Source: Phocaeicola fibrisolvens
GTDB taxonomy: Bacteria; Bacteroidota; Bacteroidia; Bacteroidales; Bacteroidaceae
Direction of reading: 5' to 3'
Length of the DNA stretch: 64,000 nucleotides
Assembly (NCBI RefSeq): GCF_025567125.1
Contig: NZ_JAOQJI010000011.1
Span: forward strand, 1-64,000
Within the stretch, counting starts at the first letter, position 1, and each line of letters begins with the position of its first letter. Position numbers and translations under genes: made by a program. This document shows, in pieces, positions 25,738 through 35,025 of this stretch. The notes beneath the pieces were generated by a model. The model did not search any database and was not told the origin of the DNA. It saw only the letters and a program-made list of their open reading frames with translations.

Positions 25738-26634
25738 TTATTTTCCCGCGAGGAAATGCCGGACAAAGCGCATGAAATGCAATACGGTATCGGCCTCCTG
25801 TCCCTGGGCCGATACAAAACAAAAATGCCGCTTGAACTGCAAGCCTTCAATGTCAATCACCTGAAAGTCGCCTTCCTTCAGTTCCCGCCCCAAGGCGCAA
25901 ACCGACACAATGCCCATGCAATCGCTGCACCGCAGGAACGACTTGATGCCTTCCGTGCTGCCCAGGTGCATCCGCACGTTCAATGACGAAAGCTTCAACC
26001 CCTGCTCGGCCAACACCATTTCGATGGCATCCAGCGTGCCCGAGCCCCGCTCACGGAGCACCAGCGGCACGCGGGTAAACTCGTCCAATGTCAATTCCTC
26101 CTTTTCGGCCCAGCGTCCGCGTGGACACACCACCGGCACCAGCTCGTCGCACAAGAAAGGTTCATAGCGCAGGTTGGGCAAGCGGAACACACCTTCCACC
26201 ATCCCCACGTCGATGGTATGCTCCTGTAACGCCTTCTCCACATTGCGCGAGTTGGTATCCATGAGCGACACACTCATCTGGGGATAACGTTCCGTATAAG
26301 CAGCCAATACAGGTGGAAGTACATATTGCGAGATGGTCGTACTCGCTCCCAGTCGCAGTTCCCCCGCATATTCGTTGTTCAGCTGGTGCATGTCGTACTC
26401 CAGCTTGCGGTAATCGGCCAGGATGCGTTCGCAATGCTCCATGAGCAGCTTCCCCGCCTCCGTGAGCGAGATGGAATTCCCCTTACGGTCGAACAGGCGC
26501 ACCCCGTAGAGACTTTCCAGCTCGCGCACATGCTTGGTCACGGCCGGCTGACTCACGAACAATTCCTGCGAAGCCTTGGTAAAGCTGAGGTTGCGGGCCA
26601 CACTGTAGAATGCTTTCAAACGGAAATCAGACAT
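25738..26634 (-). CDS. LysR-family transcriptional regulator
   Basis: This 298-aa regulator has a winged helix-turn-helix at 1-60 (FRLKAFYSVARNLSFTKASQ, SQPAVTKHVRELE) and a periplasmic-binding-like effector domain from about 90 (GELRLGASTTISQYVLPPVL). The effector part resembles the CysL/CbbR-like group. The neighbouring minus-strand gene at 26650 lies immediately upstream in transcription order (15-nt gap), so the two may share a transcript. Target genes are unknown. Confidence 0.88.
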   Translation of the reverse strand: MSDFRLKAFYSVARNLSFTKASQELFVSQPAVTKHVRELESLYGVRLFDRKGNSISLTEAGKLLMEHCERILADYRKLEYDMHQLNNEYAGELRLGASTTISQYVLPPVLAAYTERYPQMSVSLMDTNSRNVEKALQEHTIDVGMVEGVFRLPNLRYEPFLCDELVPVVCPRGRWAEKEELTLDEFTRVPLVLRERGSGTLDAIEMVLAEQGLKLSSLNVRMHLGSTEGIKSFLRCSDCMGIVSVCALGRELKEGDFQVIDIEGLQFKRHFCFVSAQGQEADTVLHFMRFVRHFLAGK

Positions 26635-26649
26635 AGGCTACTCCACGGA

Positions 26650-27231
26650 TTAAAGTTCCTCTGCCCGGATGCCCAGCGACTGAAGCACGGCAAACCCGAG
26701 CATCTCAAAACGGTAACTGCACTCGTGTACCGGAGGGTTCATGCCGAACACCGTCACACTCTCCTTGTCTTTCATTTTCTCTGCCAGTTCTGCTACAACT
26801 GAACCGTATTCTCCCTCATCGGGCACCAGCATCACCCGGCGCACGTCTTTCGACTCCGTGAGCAACTGCAACGATTCACCGAACAAGTCTTCCCGCCGGG
26901 CCATTCCCGAAGTCTGGAACGCATACAGGGAAAACTCGCCCAACCGGCTTTGGAAAGCCATGCCGTGAATCTCCTTTTCCAGGTCGGAAGGCGCACAGAA
27001 ACGCATCCGGCCATGTGCCGCATCGTACACAAAAATCACCTGTATCTCGTGCTGCCCCGGTTCCAGGCCGGCATCTAGCGCCAGACATTCCAGCAGCACT
27101 GCCAAGTCGGCTTTAGGCAGTTCCCGGCCCACCAAGGGCGCAAAATGAGCCGCCATGTCCCCGCCCACGCGGTCCAAGAAGGCAGCATCTATCAAAATCA
27201 CATCAGAAGCAAAGGGTATTTTCTTTTCCAT
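26650..27231 (-). CDS. Conserved Bacteroidales protein of unknown function
   Basis: This 193-aa soluble protein starts with MEKKIPFASDVILIDAAFLDRVG. I do not recognise it securely; it may be the family annotated DUF6621 in Bacteroides. The pattern of VILIDAAFL, then RRVMLVPDEGEYG and SVTVFGMNPP, suggests an alpha/beta fold with acidic strand ends, similar in outline to NYN/PIN-type domains. I see no full active site. It is cotranscribed with the LysR gene and follows the AAA-ATPase gene by 22 nt. Confidence 0.6.
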   Translation of the reverse strand: MEKKIPFASDVILIDAAFLDRVGGDMAAHFAPLVGRELPKADLAVLLECLALDAGLEPGQHEIQVIFVYDAAHGRMRFCAPSDLEKEIHGMAFQSRLGEFSLYAFQTSGMARREDLFGESLQLLTESKDVRRVMLVPDEGEYGSVVAELAEKMKDKESVTVFGMNPPVHECSYRFEMLGFAVLQSLGIRAEEL

Positions 27232-27253
27232 AAATTAGTTAATGTGTTTCCGT

Positions 27254-28819
27254 TTATAGTTGTTTCCAGTCGCCAATGGTACCCGTTTCGGAAGAGAACA
27301 CGGCCCCTATCCTGTACAGCTTGCGGCTGTCCGACTCATACTCGCGGGCATAGCCTTTTTCCTCTATCTGGCGCAAGGCCTCATCGGCCGTCCCGTCCAG
27401 CTTGAACTCGAAGATATAGACATACTGCGGCGTCTCCACCACACAATCCACGCGGCCCTGACTCTGCACCTTCTCCGTGTAGACCGTATAGACGCTTATC
27501 AACCGCATAATCAGGTAGAACGTATAATGGAAATAACGCTCCCGTTCCCGTTCGTTCTCCTTGCGGCGCATCGTATAAGGAATACTTGCCAGGAAAGAAG
27601 TCAGCCCCGTACGGAAATTGTCCAATTCCCCTTTCCGCAGAAATATGGTCGCCTCCCGCACCCAAGGATAAATCTTATCCCCGTTATCGAAGTATTTGGA
27701 AGCCACCATCGACAGAAAACCTTCCTTCACCTCCTTGTTGGGATAATCCAACAGGAACAAGTCAAAATCCCGGTCAAAGTTCTTGATGGTGAGATATCCG
27801 CTCTGGTAAATCATCGGAAGCGGCTGTTCCACGTCTGCCTTGTAGTCGATAAACTCCTTCGGCGCATAATAACGGCCCGTAATTTCGTCCATGTTTTCAT
27901 TCGTGTGCGAAAGCAGGCGAATCAGGTAAGTAGGCGTCCCACTCTTGAACCAGTAGTCGGAAATACGCTGGGTAGAAAAGGCATTCAACAAACTGAACGG
28001 ATTATAAATATCGGTCATCCGGTCACTGAAATGATAGCCATCATACTGGGCCTTCAGTCGGTTACGCATTTCCTCATACGTACATCCGTACACCTGTGCC
28101 ATGCGCTCCATTGGCTCCCGGAAAGTATTCTCCAGTTCCTCCTGAGTGATACCGCAAAGCGTCTCATACTTGCCGTGCATGCTGATGTCGAAAGGCTGGT
28201 TGAAACCGCTGAACACGCTCACTTGGGAGAATTTTGTCACGCCCGTCAAGAACACGAACTGAAGATGCTCATCGGCCCCCTTGAACACCGAATAAAACGC
28301 TTTCAGGATGTTGCGGTGCTCTTCCTCCAGATTCTTATCCACATCCAATACGTCCAATATCGGCTTGTCATATTCATCCACCAGCACTACCGCACGACGC
28401 CCCGTTTGTTCGTGGGCCGCACGGAGCACCTTGATAAACCGTCCTCCCACATCCAGCCTGTCACTTTCAGAGGGCAGTCCGTAGCAAGCCTCCCATTCGG
28501 ATACATAACTATCCAAGCGTTCTTCCAGCACTCCCTTCTGCATGAAGTTGGAACCATTGAAATCCAAATGAAATACCGGATACACCTTCCAGTCCTTTTC
28601 CAAACTGTCAATCTTCAAGCCCTTGAACAGTTCCTTCCGCCCAAAAAAATAGTTCTTCAGCGTGGAAACCAGCAGGCTCTTTCCGAAACGCCGCGGACGG
28701 CTCAGAAAGTAGATTTTTCCCTCATTAGCGAGAGAGTAAATCAAATCTGTCTTATCTACGTACACATAACCATCTTCAATCAGCTGGTCAAAACTCTGTA
28801 TTCCGATTGGGTATTTCAT
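27254..28819 (-). CDS. AAA-ATPase-like / PD-(D/E)xK nuclease-like protein (DUF1703 type)
   Basis: The 521-aa protein belongs to a family greatly expanded in Bacteroidales. The N-terminus YPIGIQSFDQLIEDGYVYVDKTDLIY precedes a P-loop-like FLSRPRRFGKSLLVSTL and the Walker-B-like AVVLVDEYDKPI. The C-terminal 100 residues contain YVYIFEFKLDGTADEALRQI, the E-x-K half of a PD-(D/E)xK nuclease fold. The biological role is not established. Copy number and spread suggest a selfish or defence-related element. It has its own promoter. Confidence 0.85.
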   Translation of the reverse strand: MKYPIGIQSFDQLIEDGYVYVDKTDLIYSLANEGKIYFLSRPRRFGKSLLVSTLKNYFFGRKELFKGLKIDSLEKDWKVYPVFHLDFNGSNFMQKGVLEERLDSYVSEWEACYGLPSESDRLDVGGRFIKVLRAAHEQTGRRAVVLVDEYDKPILDVLDVDKNLEEEHRNILKAFYSVFKGADEHLQFVFLTGVTKFSQVSVFSGFNQPFDISMHGKYETLCGITQEELENTFREPMERMAQVYGCTYEEMRNRLKAQYDGYHFSDRMTDIYNPFSLLNAFSTQRISDYWFKSGTPTYLIRLLSHTNENMDEITGRYYAPKEFIDYKADVEQPLPMIYQSGYLTIKNFDRDFDLFLLDYPNKEVKEGFLSMVASKYFDNGDKIYPWVREATIFLRKGELDNFRTGLTSFLASIPYTMRRKENERERERYFHYTFYLIMRLISVYTVYTEKVQSQGRVDCVVETPQYVYIFEFKLDGTADEALRQIEEKGYAREYESDSRKLYRIGAVFSSETGTIGDWKQL

Positions 28820-28885
28820 AAATGCACAATTAATATTGAATCACAGGAAGCGACAAGTACTTATTATTCAATTCAAGCCTTTAGA

Positions 28886-28893
28886 CAAAGGTA
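28886..28893 (-). promoter_or_regulatory. -7 box of the AAA-ATPase-like gene
   Basis: On the minus strand this reads TACCTTTG, 66 nt upstream of the ATG at 28819. Confidence 0.5.
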
Positions 28894-29017
28894 CGAAAAA
28901 TATCCGAGAGCCCGCACTTTTCTCCCGTTATTTCAATGATACCAATTTCGTCCCCCCATCGGCCCATCCGGGACCACAGCACAATCCACTCGTTCACAAA
29001 ACCTTACGCCTCAGTCC

Positions 29018-29033
29018 AAACGCAAGTGCGTTT
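29018..29033. repeat. Solitary palindrome AAACG-CAAGTG-CGTTT
   Basis: This single copy has the AAACG-N6-CGTTT form of the array at 10934-11015. Its flanks (TCC before, TTCCG after) are the same as those of the fourth copy there. It lies in the 28820-29236 gap before clpB. The same gap holds a small hairpin CGCCT-GTCACA-AGGCG near 29165-29180 and no convincing gene. Confidence 0.6.
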
Positions 29034-29236
29034 TTCCGACTGACAAAAAGCGGGTCGTAACTGACAGATTTTCAGTATAAAAGCCACACAAAATGACAAT
29101 TCGTCAGGCTTTTCCAACAAATGGCTTCTGGCAAAGAGTTTGCATAAAAGTAAGCGTCAGTGCGCCGCCTGTCACAAGGCGGGAGGCTCCCGACAAAGAA
29201 AAAGAAAAACAACAAGAACGAGAAAGGAGACCATTT

Positions 29237-31825
29237 ATGAACTTTAACAACTTTACAATCAAATCGCAAGAGGCAGTGCAGGAGGCGGTGAATCTGGTAC
29301 AGAACCGTGGACAGCAGGCCATCGAGCCGGAACATTTGATGGCAGGATTGCTGAAGGTGGGCGAAAATGTAACCAACTTCATTTTCCAGAAACTCGGCAT
29401 AAACGGCCAGCAGATAGAAACCGTACTCGACCGGCAGATTGCTTCCTTGCCGAAGGTATCGGGAGGAGAACCCTACCTGAGCCGTGACGCCAACGAAGTG
29501 TTGCAGAAAGCCGTGGAGGTATCCAAGGAACTGGGTGACGAATATGTATCACTCGAAGCCATACTGCTGGCACTGCTGAACGTGAAGAGCACGGTATCTA
29601 CCATGCTGAAGGATGCAGGGCTGACCGACAAGGAACTGCGAGCTGCCATCCAGGAATTGCGTCAGGGACAGAATGTGACCTCGCAATCTAGTGAAGATAC
29701 GTATCAATCACTGAATAAATATGCCATTAACCTGATAGAAGCTGCACGAAGCGGAAAGCTCGACCCGGTCATCGGCCGTGACGAGGAAATCCGACGGGTG
29801 TTGCAGATTCTGAGCCGGCGTACGAAGAACAACCCGATTCTGATTGGTGAACCGGGTACCGGTAAGACGGCCATCGTAGAGGGACTGGCACAGCGAATCC
29901 TTCGGGGCGATGTGCCGGAGAACCTGAAGAACAAACAGCTGTTCTCACTGGATATGGGTGCGCTGGTAGCAGGTGCCAAATACAAAGGTGAATTTGAGGA
30001 ACGTCTGAAATCGGTCATCAACGAGGTGAAGAAGTCTGACGGAAACATCATCCTCTTCATCGATGAAATCCACACCTTGGTGGGTGCCGGAAAAGGCGAA
30101 GGTGCCATGGATGCGGCCAACATCCTGAAACCGGCCTTGGCCCGTGGGGAACTGCGGAGCATCGGTGCCACTACCCTCGACGAATACCAGAAGTATTTCG
30201 AAAAGGATAAGGCGTTGGAACGTCGTTTCCAGACCGTCATGGTAGACGAACCGGATACGGCCAGCTCTATCTCCATCTTGCGTGGACTGAAGGAGCGTTA
30301 CGAAAACCACCATCAGGTGCGTATCAAGGATGAGGCCATCATCGCGGCCGTGGAACTAAGCAGCCGGTACATCACCGACCGTTTCTTGCCGGATAAGGCC
30401 ATCGACCTGATGGATGAGGCAGCCGCCAAGCTGCGTATGGAACGTGACTCTCTGCCGGAAGAACTGGATGAGATTGAACGCCGATTGAAACAGCTCGAAA
30501 TTGAACGCGAGGCCATCAAGCGGGAAAAGGACGAGGCAAAACTGGCTCAGTTGAACAAGGAGATTGCGGAATTGAAGGAACAGGAGACTTCTTACAAAGC
30601 CAAATGGCAGAGTGAGAAGGAGCTGGTGAACAAGATTCAGCAGAACAAGAAGGAAATCGAACAACTCAAGTTCGAAGCTGATAAGGCAGAACGTGAAGGC
30701 GACTACGGAAAGGTGGCCGAAATCCGTTACGGAAAGCTGCAGGCACTGGAGAACGAAATCAAGTCCATCCAGGAAGACCTGAAGAAGAAACAGGGCGACA
30801 ACGCCTTGATCAAGGAAGAGGTAACGGCTGAAGACATCGCCGACGTGGTATCCCGCTGGACGGGCATACCGGTAAGCCGTATGTTGCAGAGCGAGCGTGA
30901 AAAGCTGCTCCACCTGGAAGACGAACTGCACAAGCGGGTCATCGGACAGGATGAAGCCATCCAGGCTGTGGCCGATGCTGTACGTCGTAGCCGTGCCGGA
31001 CTGCAAGACCCGAGACGTCCGATTGGTTCGTTCATCTTCTTGGGTACGACCGGTGTCGGTAAGACCGAACTGGCCAAGGCTTTGGCAGAATACCTGTTCA
31101 ACGATGAATCGCTGATGACGCGTATCGATATGAGTGAGTATCAGGAAAAGCATACCGTGTCACGTTTGATCGGTGCGCCTCCGGGATACGTAGGTTACGA
31201 TGAAGGAGGTCAATTGACCGAGGCCGTACGTCGGAAACCGTATTCAGTGGTCTTGTTCGATGAAATCGAAAAGGCGCATCCGGATGTGTTCAACATCTTG
31301 TTGCAGGTACTGGACGACGGACGTCTGACCGACAACAAGGGACGTACGGTGAACTTCAAGAACACCATCATCATCATGACTTCCAACTTGGGCAGCTCGT
31401 ACATCCAGAGTCAGTTCGAGAAGATCAATGACCAGAACCACGACCAGGTGGTAGACGAGACCAAGAAAGAGGTGATGAACATGCTGAAGAAGACCATCCG
31501 TCCGGAGTTCCTGAACCGTATCGATGAAATCATCATGTTCCAGCCGCTGAACAAGCCGCAAATCGAACAGATTGTCCGTTTGCAAATCAAAGGCATCCAG
31601 AAGATGCTGGAGGACAACGGTGTAACCTTGCAGATGAGCGACGAAGCCATCGACTTCTTGGCTACTGCCGGCTACGATCCGGAATTCGGTGCACGTCCGG
31701 TTAAACGTGCCATCCAGCGCTACTTGCTGAACGATTTGTCAAAGAAACTTCTGTCACAGGAAGTGAACCGCGAGAAACCGATTATCGTAGAGCGCGAGGG
31801 TGATGGATTGAAGTTCCGTAACTAA
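29237..31825 (+). CDS. clpB: ClpB disaggregase
   Basis: This 862-aa Hsp100 chaperone rescues aggregated proteins together with DnaK. Domain order: Clp N-domain (MNFNNFTIKSQEAVQEAVNL), AAA-1 with GEPGTGKTAIVEG, a middle coiled coil of about 110 residues (ERRLKQLEIEREAIKREKDE and on), and AAA-2 with GTTGVGKTELAKAL and LLFDEIEKAH-like VVLFDEIEKAH. The C-terminus has the ClpB-type PEFLNRIDEIIMF and no IGF loop for ClpP binding. I chose ATG 29237; a longer frame from 29093 adds non-conserved residues and overlaps the leader. No CIRCE element is seen upstream. Confidence 0.97.
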   Translation: MNFNNFTIKSQEAVQEAVNLVQNRGQQAIEPEHLMAGLLKVGENVTNFIFQKLGINGQQIETVLDRQIASLPKVSGGEPYLSRDANEVLQKAVEVSKELGDEYVSLEAILLALLNVKSTVSTMLKDAGLTDKELRAAIQELRQGQNVTSQSSEDTYQSLNKYAINLIEAARSGKLDPVIGRDEEIRRVLQILSRRTKNNPILIGEPGTGKTAIVEGLAQRILRGDVPENLKNKQLFSLDMGALVAGAKYKGEFEERLKSVINEVKKSDGNIILFIDEIHTLVGAGKGEGAMDAANILKPALARGELRSIGATTLDEYQKYFEKDKALERRFQTVMVDEPDTASSISILRGLKERYENHHQVRIKDEAIIAAVELSSRYITDRFLPDKAIDLMDEAAAKLRMERDSLPEELDEIERRLKQLEIEREAIKREKDEAKLAQLNKEIAELKEQETSYKAKWQSEKELVNKIQQNKKEIEQLKFEADKAEREGDYGKVAEIRYGKLQALENEIKSIQEDLKKKQGDNALIKEEVTAEDIADVVSRWTGIPVSRMLQSEREKLLHLEDELHKRVIGQDEAIQAVADAVRRSRAGLQDPRRPIGSFIFLGTTGVGKTELAKALAEYLFNDESLMTRIDMSEYQEKHTVSRLIGAPPGYVGYDEGGQLTEAVRRKPYSVVLFDEIEKAHPDVFNILLQVLDDGRLTDNKGRTVNFKNTIIIMTSNLGSSYIQSQFEKINDQNHDQVVDETKKEVMNMLKKTIRPEFLNRIDEIIMFQPLNKPQIEQIVRLQIKGIQKMLEDNGVTLQMSDEAIDFLATAGYDPEFGARPVKRAIQRYLLNDLSKKLLSQEVNREKPIIVEREGDGLKFRN

Positions 31826-31865
31826 GTCTACGGGATTTTTCCCTTATCTTCTATTATATAAAATG

Positions 31866-31916
31866 AACCCTCCACAGGAAGTCCTGAAAAGGATACCTGC
31901 GGAGGTTTTTTTGTTT
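31866..31916 (+). terminator. Terminator of clpB
   Basis: CCTCCACAGG and CCTGCGGAGG form a 10-bp stem with one mismatch. With the flanking AAC/GTT the arms cover 31866-31878 and 31896-31908. Seven T follow. Confidence 0.85.
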
Positions 31917-31952
31917 GTATTTCTCTTGTTGTCACGGAAGGTATTCCGGAAC

Positions 31953-32870
31953 TCAGGGAATCGTCATGCGTTTCAGTTCGTCGAGCGTACCGTTGAACAC
32001 GTTCAAATCCACTTCTTCCCGGATGCCCGGCAAGCGGCCCACGTCGGTATGCTGCCAGAAGCGCCACTGTCCTTTGTATTCCACCGAATCAGCGTAGTAA
32101 TGGGCAATCCAATAAGGATAGGAGTTGAAAACAGAGTCGTTCAAGTAGCGGGTCTTGAACTTGTAGGATGTATAGAGAATCGGTTTCACCCGATAATAAT
32201 GTTCGATTTTATCCAGCCAGATTTTCAAGTCGTGGCGGAGTTTCTTTTCGTTCTCCCCCCTCACCTCGATGTCAAGTACCGGAGGCAGGTCGCCCGATTC
32301 CAGTTTCACCGAACGGATAAAGAAATCGGCTTGGCGGGAAGCATCTGTCTTGGGATTGTAGAAATGATAGGCACCGCGGATGAACCCATGCTTGCGGGCC
32401 TCGTCAAAGTTATGAATGAATGCCGTATCACTGAAGTCCCCTCCCTCGGAGGCTTTCATAAATACAAAGCGTACAGGAAATGGAGATGTCTGCGTTTTCT
32501 GCAACTCACCCCAGTCTATGTTTCCCTGGTGGTGCGACACGTCGAAACCATGCACCTCAAAGCCGTATGGCAAACATACCCCATAAGCTTTCATCCCGTA
32601 GCAAGGTTTCCAGCGGTAAGCATAAGGACGGATAAAGAAATAATAAAAACAGATGACAAAACAAGCCCCTACTCCTCCCAGCAAGAGATAATAGCACCAG
32701 GAAGGCATTTGCCATTGGCGGATTTTTTTCTTTCCCTTGGGAGTTTTTCTTCCCGACGGCTTTCCGGAAGCAGTTTTTCGTCTGCCCGTTGTCTGCCTTA
32801 CCGCAGGACGCTTGCGGGAAGCTTTATTCTCGGATTCGTTCACCGCAAGGATGGGTGATTTTTTTGCCAT
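31953..32870 (-). CDS. Membrane-anchored GH25 lysozyme-like muramidase
   Basis: The protein is about 305 aa. It has a basic cytoplasmic tail of some 50 residues rich in Lys/Arg/Ser, one membrane helix (WCYYLLLGGVGACFVICFYY), and a glycoside hydrolase family 25 domain. That domain shows GFDVSHHQGNIDW with the catalytic-type Asp, FVFMKASEGGDFSDTAF, GAYHFYNP and DLPPVLDIE. GH25 enzymes cut beta-1,4 bonds between MurNAc and GlcNAc. I prefer ATG 32870 over the TTG at 32876. It is transcribed towards the clpB terminator. Confidence 0.87.
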   Translation of the reverse strand: MAKKSPILAVNESENKASRKRPAVRQTTGRRKTASGKPSGRKTPKGKKKIRQWQMPSWCYYLLLGGVGACFVICFYYFFIRPYAYRWKPCYGMKAYGVCLPYGFEVHGFDVSHHQGNIDWGELQKTQTSPFPVRFVFMKASEGGDFSDTAFIHNFDEARKHGFIRGAYHFYNPKTDASRQADFFIRSVKLESGDLPPVLDIEVRGENEKKLRHDLKIWLDKIEHYYRVKPILYTSYKFKTRYLNDSVFNSYPYWIAHYYADSVEYKGQWRFWQHTDVGRLPGIREEVDLNVFNGTLDELKRMTIP

Positions 32871-32936
32871 TATCAAGGTGTTTTTTTAGAAAATTCAACA
32901 GATGTACCGGAACCCGGTAGAGGTTAATTCAACAAA

Positions 32937-32982
32937 TAGCGAAGAATCCGGCCCTCTCAACGGTCGGCCCGATTCTTCGCTA
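32937..32982 (-). terminator. Terminator of pfp
   Basis: TAGCGAAGAATC (32937-32948) and GATTCTTCGCTA (32971-32982) form a perfect 12-bp stem just after the pfp stop. The minus-strand side is followed by a TTTGTTGAATT stretch. Confidence 0.8.
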
Positions 32983-33028
32983 AGTCTATTCACCTGAAAG
33001 TCTCCCCCTCGGGAGAATCAGGAATCAA

Positions 33029-34672
33029 TTATTTTGCCTGTTCGTACTGCAAAGTCTTCGTCGGCTGGTCGCAAACTTCAGACGGACCGAAGTACTGAAT
33101 CGGACCCGGATATACATAATCTGTTTCCTTAGCCCAAGTGTCACGCATAGCAGCGAAAGCCTTGAACGGAGCACCATCCAGTTTCACCAGTGCTTTCTGG
33201 ATAACCGGTTTCATTTCACCGTGACGGCGTTCCATGTTCATCATCATAGTGATAGGCACACCACCTGCAATCCATTCAGCAGCCGGAGCAGTGGTATTGC
33301 GTACAGAAGACATGTAACCTGTCTTACCGTTGGCAATCAACATAGATGCAGTGTAGCCCAAAGAGTAGCAGTAGTCAGCATCGAAGTTAGACGGAGCAGC
33401 GCAACGTCCTTCGTAACCGAAGAAGTGGTGCTGAGCAGCGAACTTACCTACGAACTTGCCTTCTTCCTTCCACTGAGCCAGCTTAGTTCCTACCATTTCA
33501 GACAACAGCTTTTCAGTTTCAATCAAAGAAACCTGTACGTTTCCGTGCGGGTCACGGTCGAGTGACAACTGACGAGCTACGCCTTCCGGCAGAGAAGCAT
33601 AGATAGCTGCATTTTCAGGAGACAGCTTGCTGATGATATAATCGCGCTGTTTAGAACGCTTGATGCTGTTGAATTCTTCGCCGTTGGCAGCCAGGAAGTC
33701 GTTCAATTCAGCAATCAGACGCTTCATAGCCGGGATGAATTCGATCAGACCTTCCGGAATCAATACCGTACCGAAGTTGTTGCCGGCAGCAGCACGGTCA
33801 GCAACTACCTGTGCGATGTAAGTCACGATGTCGTCCAAAGACATGTTCTTGGCTTCTACCTCTTCAGAGATGATACAGATGTTCGGCTGAGTCTGCAAAG
33901 CACATTCCAGTGCGATGTGAGAAGCAGAACGTCCCATCAATTTGATGAAGTGCCAGTATTTACGAGCTGAGTTACAGTCGCGTTCGATGTTACCGATTAC
34001 TTCAGAGTAAGTCTTGCAGGCAGTATCGAAACCGAATGAAGTTTCAATCATTTCGTTCTTCAAGTCACCGTCGATAGTCTTCGGGCAACCGATTACCTGA
34101 ATGCCGTAGTTCTTGGCAGCATAATATTCAGCCAATACACAAGCGTTTGTATTTGAGTCGTCACCACCGATGATTACCAGTGCCTTGATACCCAGTTCCT
34201 TCAGGATTTCGTATCCTTTTTCAAACTGGTCTTCTTTTTCCAGTTTTGTACGTCCTGAACCGATGATATCGAAACCACCTGTGTTACGGTATTCGTCGAT
34301 GATATCGGCTGTCAGTTCCATATATTTGTGGTCTACCAAACCGCCAGGACCCAGGATGAAACCATACAGTTTGTTGGCCGGGTTCAGTTTCTTGATACCG
34401 TCGAACAAACCTGAGATAACGTTGTGACCACCAGGAGCCTGTCCACCAGACAAGATTACGCCGACGTTCATCGGAGCAAATTCCTTCGCTTCACCTTCCA
34501 CGAACTGAATCAACGGCATGCCGTAAGTGTTCGGGAACAATTTCTTGATTTCTTCCTGATCGGCTACAGACTGAGTCGGTTCGCCTTCCTTAGCTACTAC
34601 TGCACCCTTCAATGCTTTCGGCAGTTTCGGCTGGTAAGCAGCTCTTGCAATTTGTAATGCACTTTTTGTCAT
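33029..34672 (-). CDS. pfp: Diphosphate-fructose-6-phosphate 1-phosphotransferase
   Basis: This 547-aa long-form PPi-dependent phosphofructokinase phosphorylates fructose-6-phosphate reversibly in glycolysis. PPi use is shown by IIGGDDSNTN (GGDD where ATP enzymes have GGDG) and the catalytic PKTIDGDL. GVILSGGQAPGGHNVISG is the N-terminal phosphate loop. I chose ATG 34672 (MTKSALQIARAAYQ); the upstream in-frame extension is AT-rich and unlike the family. A weak promoter-like pair (TTTG, then ATTTGCAC) lies upstream near 34725-34755 on the minus strand. Confidence 0.95.
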   Translation of the reverse strand: MTKSALQIARAAYQPKLPKALKGAVVAKEGEPTQSVADQEEIKKLFPNTYGMPLIQFVEGEAKEFAPMNVGVILSGGQAPGGHNVISGLFDGIKKLNPANKLYGFILGPGGLVDHKYMELTADIIDEYRNTGGFDIIGSGRTKLEKEDQFEKGYEILKELGIKALVIIGGDDSNTNACVLAEYYAAKNYGIQVIGCPKTIDGDLKNEMIETSFGFDTACKTYSEVIGNIERDCNSARKYWHFIKLMGRSASHIALECALQTQPNICIISEEVEAKNMSLDDIVTYIAQVVADRAAAGNNFGTVLIPEGLIEFIPAMKRLIAELNDFLAANGEEFNSIKRSKQRDYIISKLSPENAAIYASLPEGVARQLSLDRDPHGNVQVSLIETEKLLSEMVGTKLAQWKEEGKFVGKFAAQHHFFGYEGRCAAPSNFDADYCYSLGYTASMLIANGKTGYMSSVRNTTAPAAEWIAGGVPITMMMNMERRHGEMKPVIQKALVKLDGAPFKAFAAMRDTWAKETDYVYPGPIQYFGPSEVCDQPTKTLQYEQAK

Positions 34673-34777
34673 AATTGTTATATTTATAAAGGTGTATTGA
34701 AATAATCTTTTTCGTTGCTGTGCAAATTTCGTATTTTTTTCGCAAATATGAAAGAAAGCCGGCAATTTTAGCCTCAC

Positions 34778-35008
34778 CTAACCTCTTTTCTCTTCCAGAT
34801 AAGTCTTGATGCGTTCCAGCAACGTCAGACATCCTTGCAGCTTCGGATTCTCATAACACACATAGGCCTGCATGAACAGACGGGCCACGGTTTCTTTCAC
34901 GTCAGGGATGTACACAGCCTTGTCCAGCTGCATTTCTGCGGGAAGTTCAACCTGGTCGAACCAGGCCTTCAACTGGTTTACTTCTTCAAGTGTATAGACA
35001 TTCTTCAT
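34778..35008 (-). CDS. Small conserved protein, unknown (DUF6965-like)
   Basis: This protein has about 76 aa, starting at ATG 35008 (MKNVYTLEEVNQLKAWFDQV); an in-frame ATG 12 nt upstream is an alternative. It is helical and acidic, with the pattern LPAEMQLDKAVYIPDVKETVARLF. It resembles small Bacteroides proteins grouped as DUF6965, which I recall but cannot verify. It lies 17 nt after tamL on the same strand. Confidence 0.6.
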   Translation of the reverse strand: MKNVYTLEEVNQLKAWFDQVELPAEMQLDKAVYIPDVKETVARLFMQAYVCYENPKLQGCLTLLERIKTYLEEKRG

Positions 35009-35025
35009 ATTGTGATACATTTTTA

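Noticed and set aside
29093..29236. 48-codon upstream extension of clpB
   Set aside because: The extra residues are unlike any ClpB N-domain, while ATG 29237 gives the expected MNFNNFTIKSQE start. The region is better read as leader.
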